Of a stretch of DNA of 64,000 nt, positions 62,501 to 64,000 are shown piece after piece. The stretch is taken from the NCBI GenBank assembly GCA_024278755.1, contig JAJRSO010000049.1, positions 1 through 64,000 on the forward strand. The letters run 5' to 3'. This DNA is from Calditrichota bacterium. Lineage in GTDB: Bacteria; Calditrichota; Calditrichia; Calditrichales; Calditrichaceae. The first letter of the stretch is position 1, and each line of letters starts with the position of its first letter. Made by a program: the position numbers and the translations under genes. The notes beneath the pieces are model-generated. The model had not been told where the DNA came from. It worked only from the letters and a program-made list of their open reading frames with translations, and made no database searches.

Positions 62501-64000
62501 CCAAATATAAGCGGGTACGTCAGTTGATTGTGCGCTACCAGTTGCGCTCCGATTATAAAAGCTTGCCGGTGCTGGCTTCGCAGGCGCGTACAAAACTACT
62601 GGAAGGGTTTCGCCAATGGCTCGGCGATAATCAGTCGGTTTCGGTGGATATTGAAACCGGAGACGAATATCAGTGGAAAGATGTGGTAATTTTTGAAGAG
62701 GCCATTCCGGAAGCGCAACAACGGTTGCTGCTGGACGCGCTTTCACACACATCGTTGCTGCGGGAAGCGGTCTTTTTATTCAGCGGCGGCAATATGGTGC
62801 GCCTTTACGATATTCCGCCGGGCGGCGTTTGGATCAGTTTCTTAAAGTCGGCCGAAGGGAAATCCACCTATCGGGTTTCGGTACAGACCCGTTACCAGGG
62901 TTCCTACGATTTTATTATCAACCATAGTGAAAATCCGGTGGATGAAAATGTTACTTCGGAGATGAACTGGCTTATCCATGCCGGGGCTCCGGCCAAGGGG
63001 ATGCGCCTGCTGGAAGATTTTGGCGGATTGTGGCGGGAATACAATTTGTGGACAGAAGACTACTACCCGGGCGATACCGTCTGCCGTTTTTTCGAACGCA
63101 CCATCCGCCGGGATTCGGAGGAAAACCGGAAACGACTCTACCATATCTGGCCCTTCTTTGTGCGTACGGCTGTTTCGGCGCATGTTAATTTTTGGCGGCG
63201 CACCGGGTATAAACTGGAATTAGAAGATAAATCCATCGATAATATTGTCATCCCACCTCATGATTACCAGACCGGGATGCGCCTGGTTTCCATTGCCCGG
63301 CGTATGAAATCGACTGGATTAAGCGCATTGATCGAACGTTTTTATAACGGATTTATCGAAGACGCCGAAAAAAAATATCCCTTTATTAAACAGGAGCACA
63401 TCGATTTTAATATTTTTGCCGGTATCCTGGACAGCGAAGGCGAGGAACATGGGCTGGTTCTTTTACGGGAAGCCCGGCCGGCCTTATCCGAATCCTGCTG
63501 TAATGAAATTGTAAACGAACTGGATGCTTTTCTGGAATATGTGGAGCAGGGCGGTTTTATTCCGCGGCAGATGCATTTTGCGGCGCAGCGTTTTCACCGC
63601 TGGTTTCAACTGAACCTGGATGCTGCGCTTTCGGCACAGGCGCAGAGTTTAAATGAGATGTACGATACCTATCAGTTGCAGCAGTTAGAAGACAAGTTCC
63701 CAGAAACCCGTACCCGTTTTTTTATGGAAACCGTGTTTAAAGAGTCCAGCCCGGAAATTACCGAAAACCTGCTGCATATTGCACGTAGTCAGCACGATGC
63801 GGCGCTGACCCACGAACAGATGCTGGAGGCAGTTTCCAATATCCAAAAAGAGTTTAAGCTGTCGGAAAAAGAAGAGTATTTTCTGAGCCGCCTTAGCTAT
63901 CCCCATTTAAAACCCAGCGACTCCGCTCTGCTTTTGGCCGCGCAGTCCATTGCCGATGTGGTGGTTTCGCTGGAGGACTACGACGGCGTGCCCTATCTTG
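59590..64000 (+). CDS. Very large AMP-binding (acyl-CoA synthetase-like) protein, partial
   Basis: An open frame of at least 1470 codons runs off the window. About the first 90 residues are unassigned. Residues 130-680 form an AMP-forming acyl-CoA synthetase: P-loop YTSGTTGLPKG near 317-327, YLPLFHTFGRWLEM, GFGMTEATGG near 472, GWFPTGD near 537, and the catalytic lysine region YKNIKGETIAPQKIE near 571-585. More than 780 further residues follow with no family I recognise; they contain a charged, helical and WD-poor sequence. A normal acyl-CoA synthetase has about 550-700 residues, so this is a fusion. The start follows a weak GGAGAATAAC site. Confidence 0.88.
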   Translation, partial: MSLLKRAEQILIGFQSGKEAHTAEEQSALFDALNGLFSEIVTSNGLKADAELGDVLQAVLETAVVNGFAFSNAVQLEPDVFFNIGVYLHKTSKDATSRFNGLIHSYLDLFRHSGFLKKIYDQPRWPGLIEQLIVSSNYTVHKLIRQRVKAYPPKSLFRVLEGNSETQYSWKEVNKRIRQFSQALLSLSHGQEEKTFKIAFLMENSLDMALLDLACLSTGIVNIMIPAASVPEQIEFILKQTGASVILLGSDKHLAKVKAVKAKLPFLKIGVLLKGSSIDEWVISLDELLLRGSAVGEEELVQRRKKIRNGQLATVMYTSGTTGLPKGIMFSQINIIYKRFCRAMALPEIGQEDRFLAYLPLFHTFGRWLEMTGSVFWAAEYVFMENPAVATMLDNMKRVHPTVFISIPKKWMQLYEHAATHMNVELDDERQIKEFVEQATGGQLRWGLSAAGYLEPDVFRFFQQNGVHLMSGFGMTEATGGITMTDANHYKDNSLGRPLPGIDVKLGEDGEMLIRGGYVMMGYYGTTAGGQEPFIDGWFPTGDIMHQYEDGQYEIIDRKKEIYKNIKGETIAPQKIENLFRDFEYVQQVFLAGDHKPFNTVLIYPNPDHRDKVLQEMDAEERHNYFASVVVTVNKFLAPFERILDFRLIDRPFDAKKGELTPKGTYKRRIIEKNFESFISAMYEKNYISLHLGEIEIRVPNWFLREKGCLSQDLRAAENGIVIEKYGLSLPIRKKEGTEHLYRIGDFVYFCSKPFIDFQIFLANPFYWLGNRALTDFAGESIFQWYRLDAPDPEIRFMERVGVSSLSGEEQEEFERMQAGGERSLFGLNLAVKHLFSGGEEDVLSAVRYLDLILNDEHLPIYPLVFELIQQPAYARLKTAKREIFKIGLKLFRGADFKKYVSVWLQAEAELLNDEINSFIVKTRKGEDDLTAIHSLIKSELAKLHPTSRLKHTPIAGLLFLLGDFGILHPTKYKRVRQLIVRYQLRSDYKSLPVLASQARTKLLEGFRQWLGDNQSVSVDIETGDEYQWKDVVIFEEAIPEAQQRLLLDALSHTSLLREAVFLFSGGNMVRLYDIPPGGVWISFLKSAEGKSTYRVSVQTRYQGSYDFIINHSENPVDENVTSEMNWLIHAGAPAKGMRLLEDFGGLWREYNLWTEDYYPGDTVCRFFERTIRRDSEENRKRLYHIWPFFVRTAVSAHVNFWRRTGYKLELEDKSIDNIVIPPHDYQTGMRLVSIARRMKSTGLSALIERFYNGFIEDAEKKYPFIKQEHIDFNIFAGILDSEGEEHGLVLLREARPALSESCCNEIVNELDAFLEYVEQGGFIPRQMHFAAQRFHRWFQLNLDAALSAQAQSLNEMYDTYQLQQLEDKFPETRTRFFMETVFKESSPEITENLLHIARSQHDAALTHEQMLEAVSNIQKEFKLSEKEEYFLSRLSYPHLKPSDSALLLAAQSIADVVVSLEDYDGVPYL

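Overview
The window looks like a chromosomal segment from a Gram-negative bacterium of the FCB group, most like Calditrichota (Caldithrix relatives). This is inferred from gene content: a PorZ-like two-component-propeller protein with a type IX secretion C-terminal domain, a GWxTD protein, DUF2851, a bacterial GGGP synthase (archaeal-type lipid enzyme), lipid A synthesis (LpxB) and a PEP/pyruvate-binding protein fused to receiver-like domains. The sequence contains no species-level proof. No insertion sequence, tRNA, CRISPR array or replication origin was recognised.

Layout. 1-629: end of an rRNA operon (23S 3' end, 5S, terminator). 846-9962: sugar-nucleotide epimerase and GGGP synthase on the minus strand, then on the plus strand MEMO-family protein, lemA plus two TPM-domain genes, lpxB, a methyltransferase, an NtrC-type regulator and a Nudix hydrolase. 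10039-17060: PorZ-like protein, recN, an unknown protein, Mrp/ApbC and an orphan cas6. 17281-25808: a subtilisin-like protease, mannose-family PTS IIC/IID, HPr and enzyme I, phosphoglucose/phosphomannose isomerase and metK. 26332-37308 (minus): PEP/pyruvate-binding protein, HD-GYP regulator, acyl-CoA dehydrogenase, an outer-membrane protein, a FecR-domain protein, a lytic transglycosylase, DUF350 and DUF2851. 37391-43307: XRE regulator, polyprenyl synthase, two divergent PTS IIA genes, a PII-like protein, a Ser/Thr kinase, an rRNA/tRNA methyltransferase and a CPBP protease. 43276-48098 (minus): SatD-like, V4R-like, alanyl-tRNA editing, Gfo/Idh oxidoreductase and GWxTD genes. 48346-53693: NhaC antiporter, SLC13/ArsB-like permease and a short YgfK-like Fe-S protein. 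54054-64000: a 1362-residue secreted LVIVD/Ig-repeat protein, a decayed lipoprotein gene, DUF2164 and a very large acyl-CoA synthetase-like protein that runs off the window.

The most unusual observation is that three otherwise intact conserved genes (lpxB, recN, a Ser/Thr kinase) are each interrupted by one in-frame TAA, with homology continuing in the same frame. TAA is also the ordinary terminator of many neighbouring genes, so wholesale recoding is unlikely; fresh nonsense mutations, sequence errors or ochre readthrough all remain possible. Other points of interest are an orphan Cas6 that seems to lack the usual catalytic histidine, complementary segments in its leader, direct text-like repeats flanking the Ig-repeat gene, and several families of degenerate intergenic repeats.
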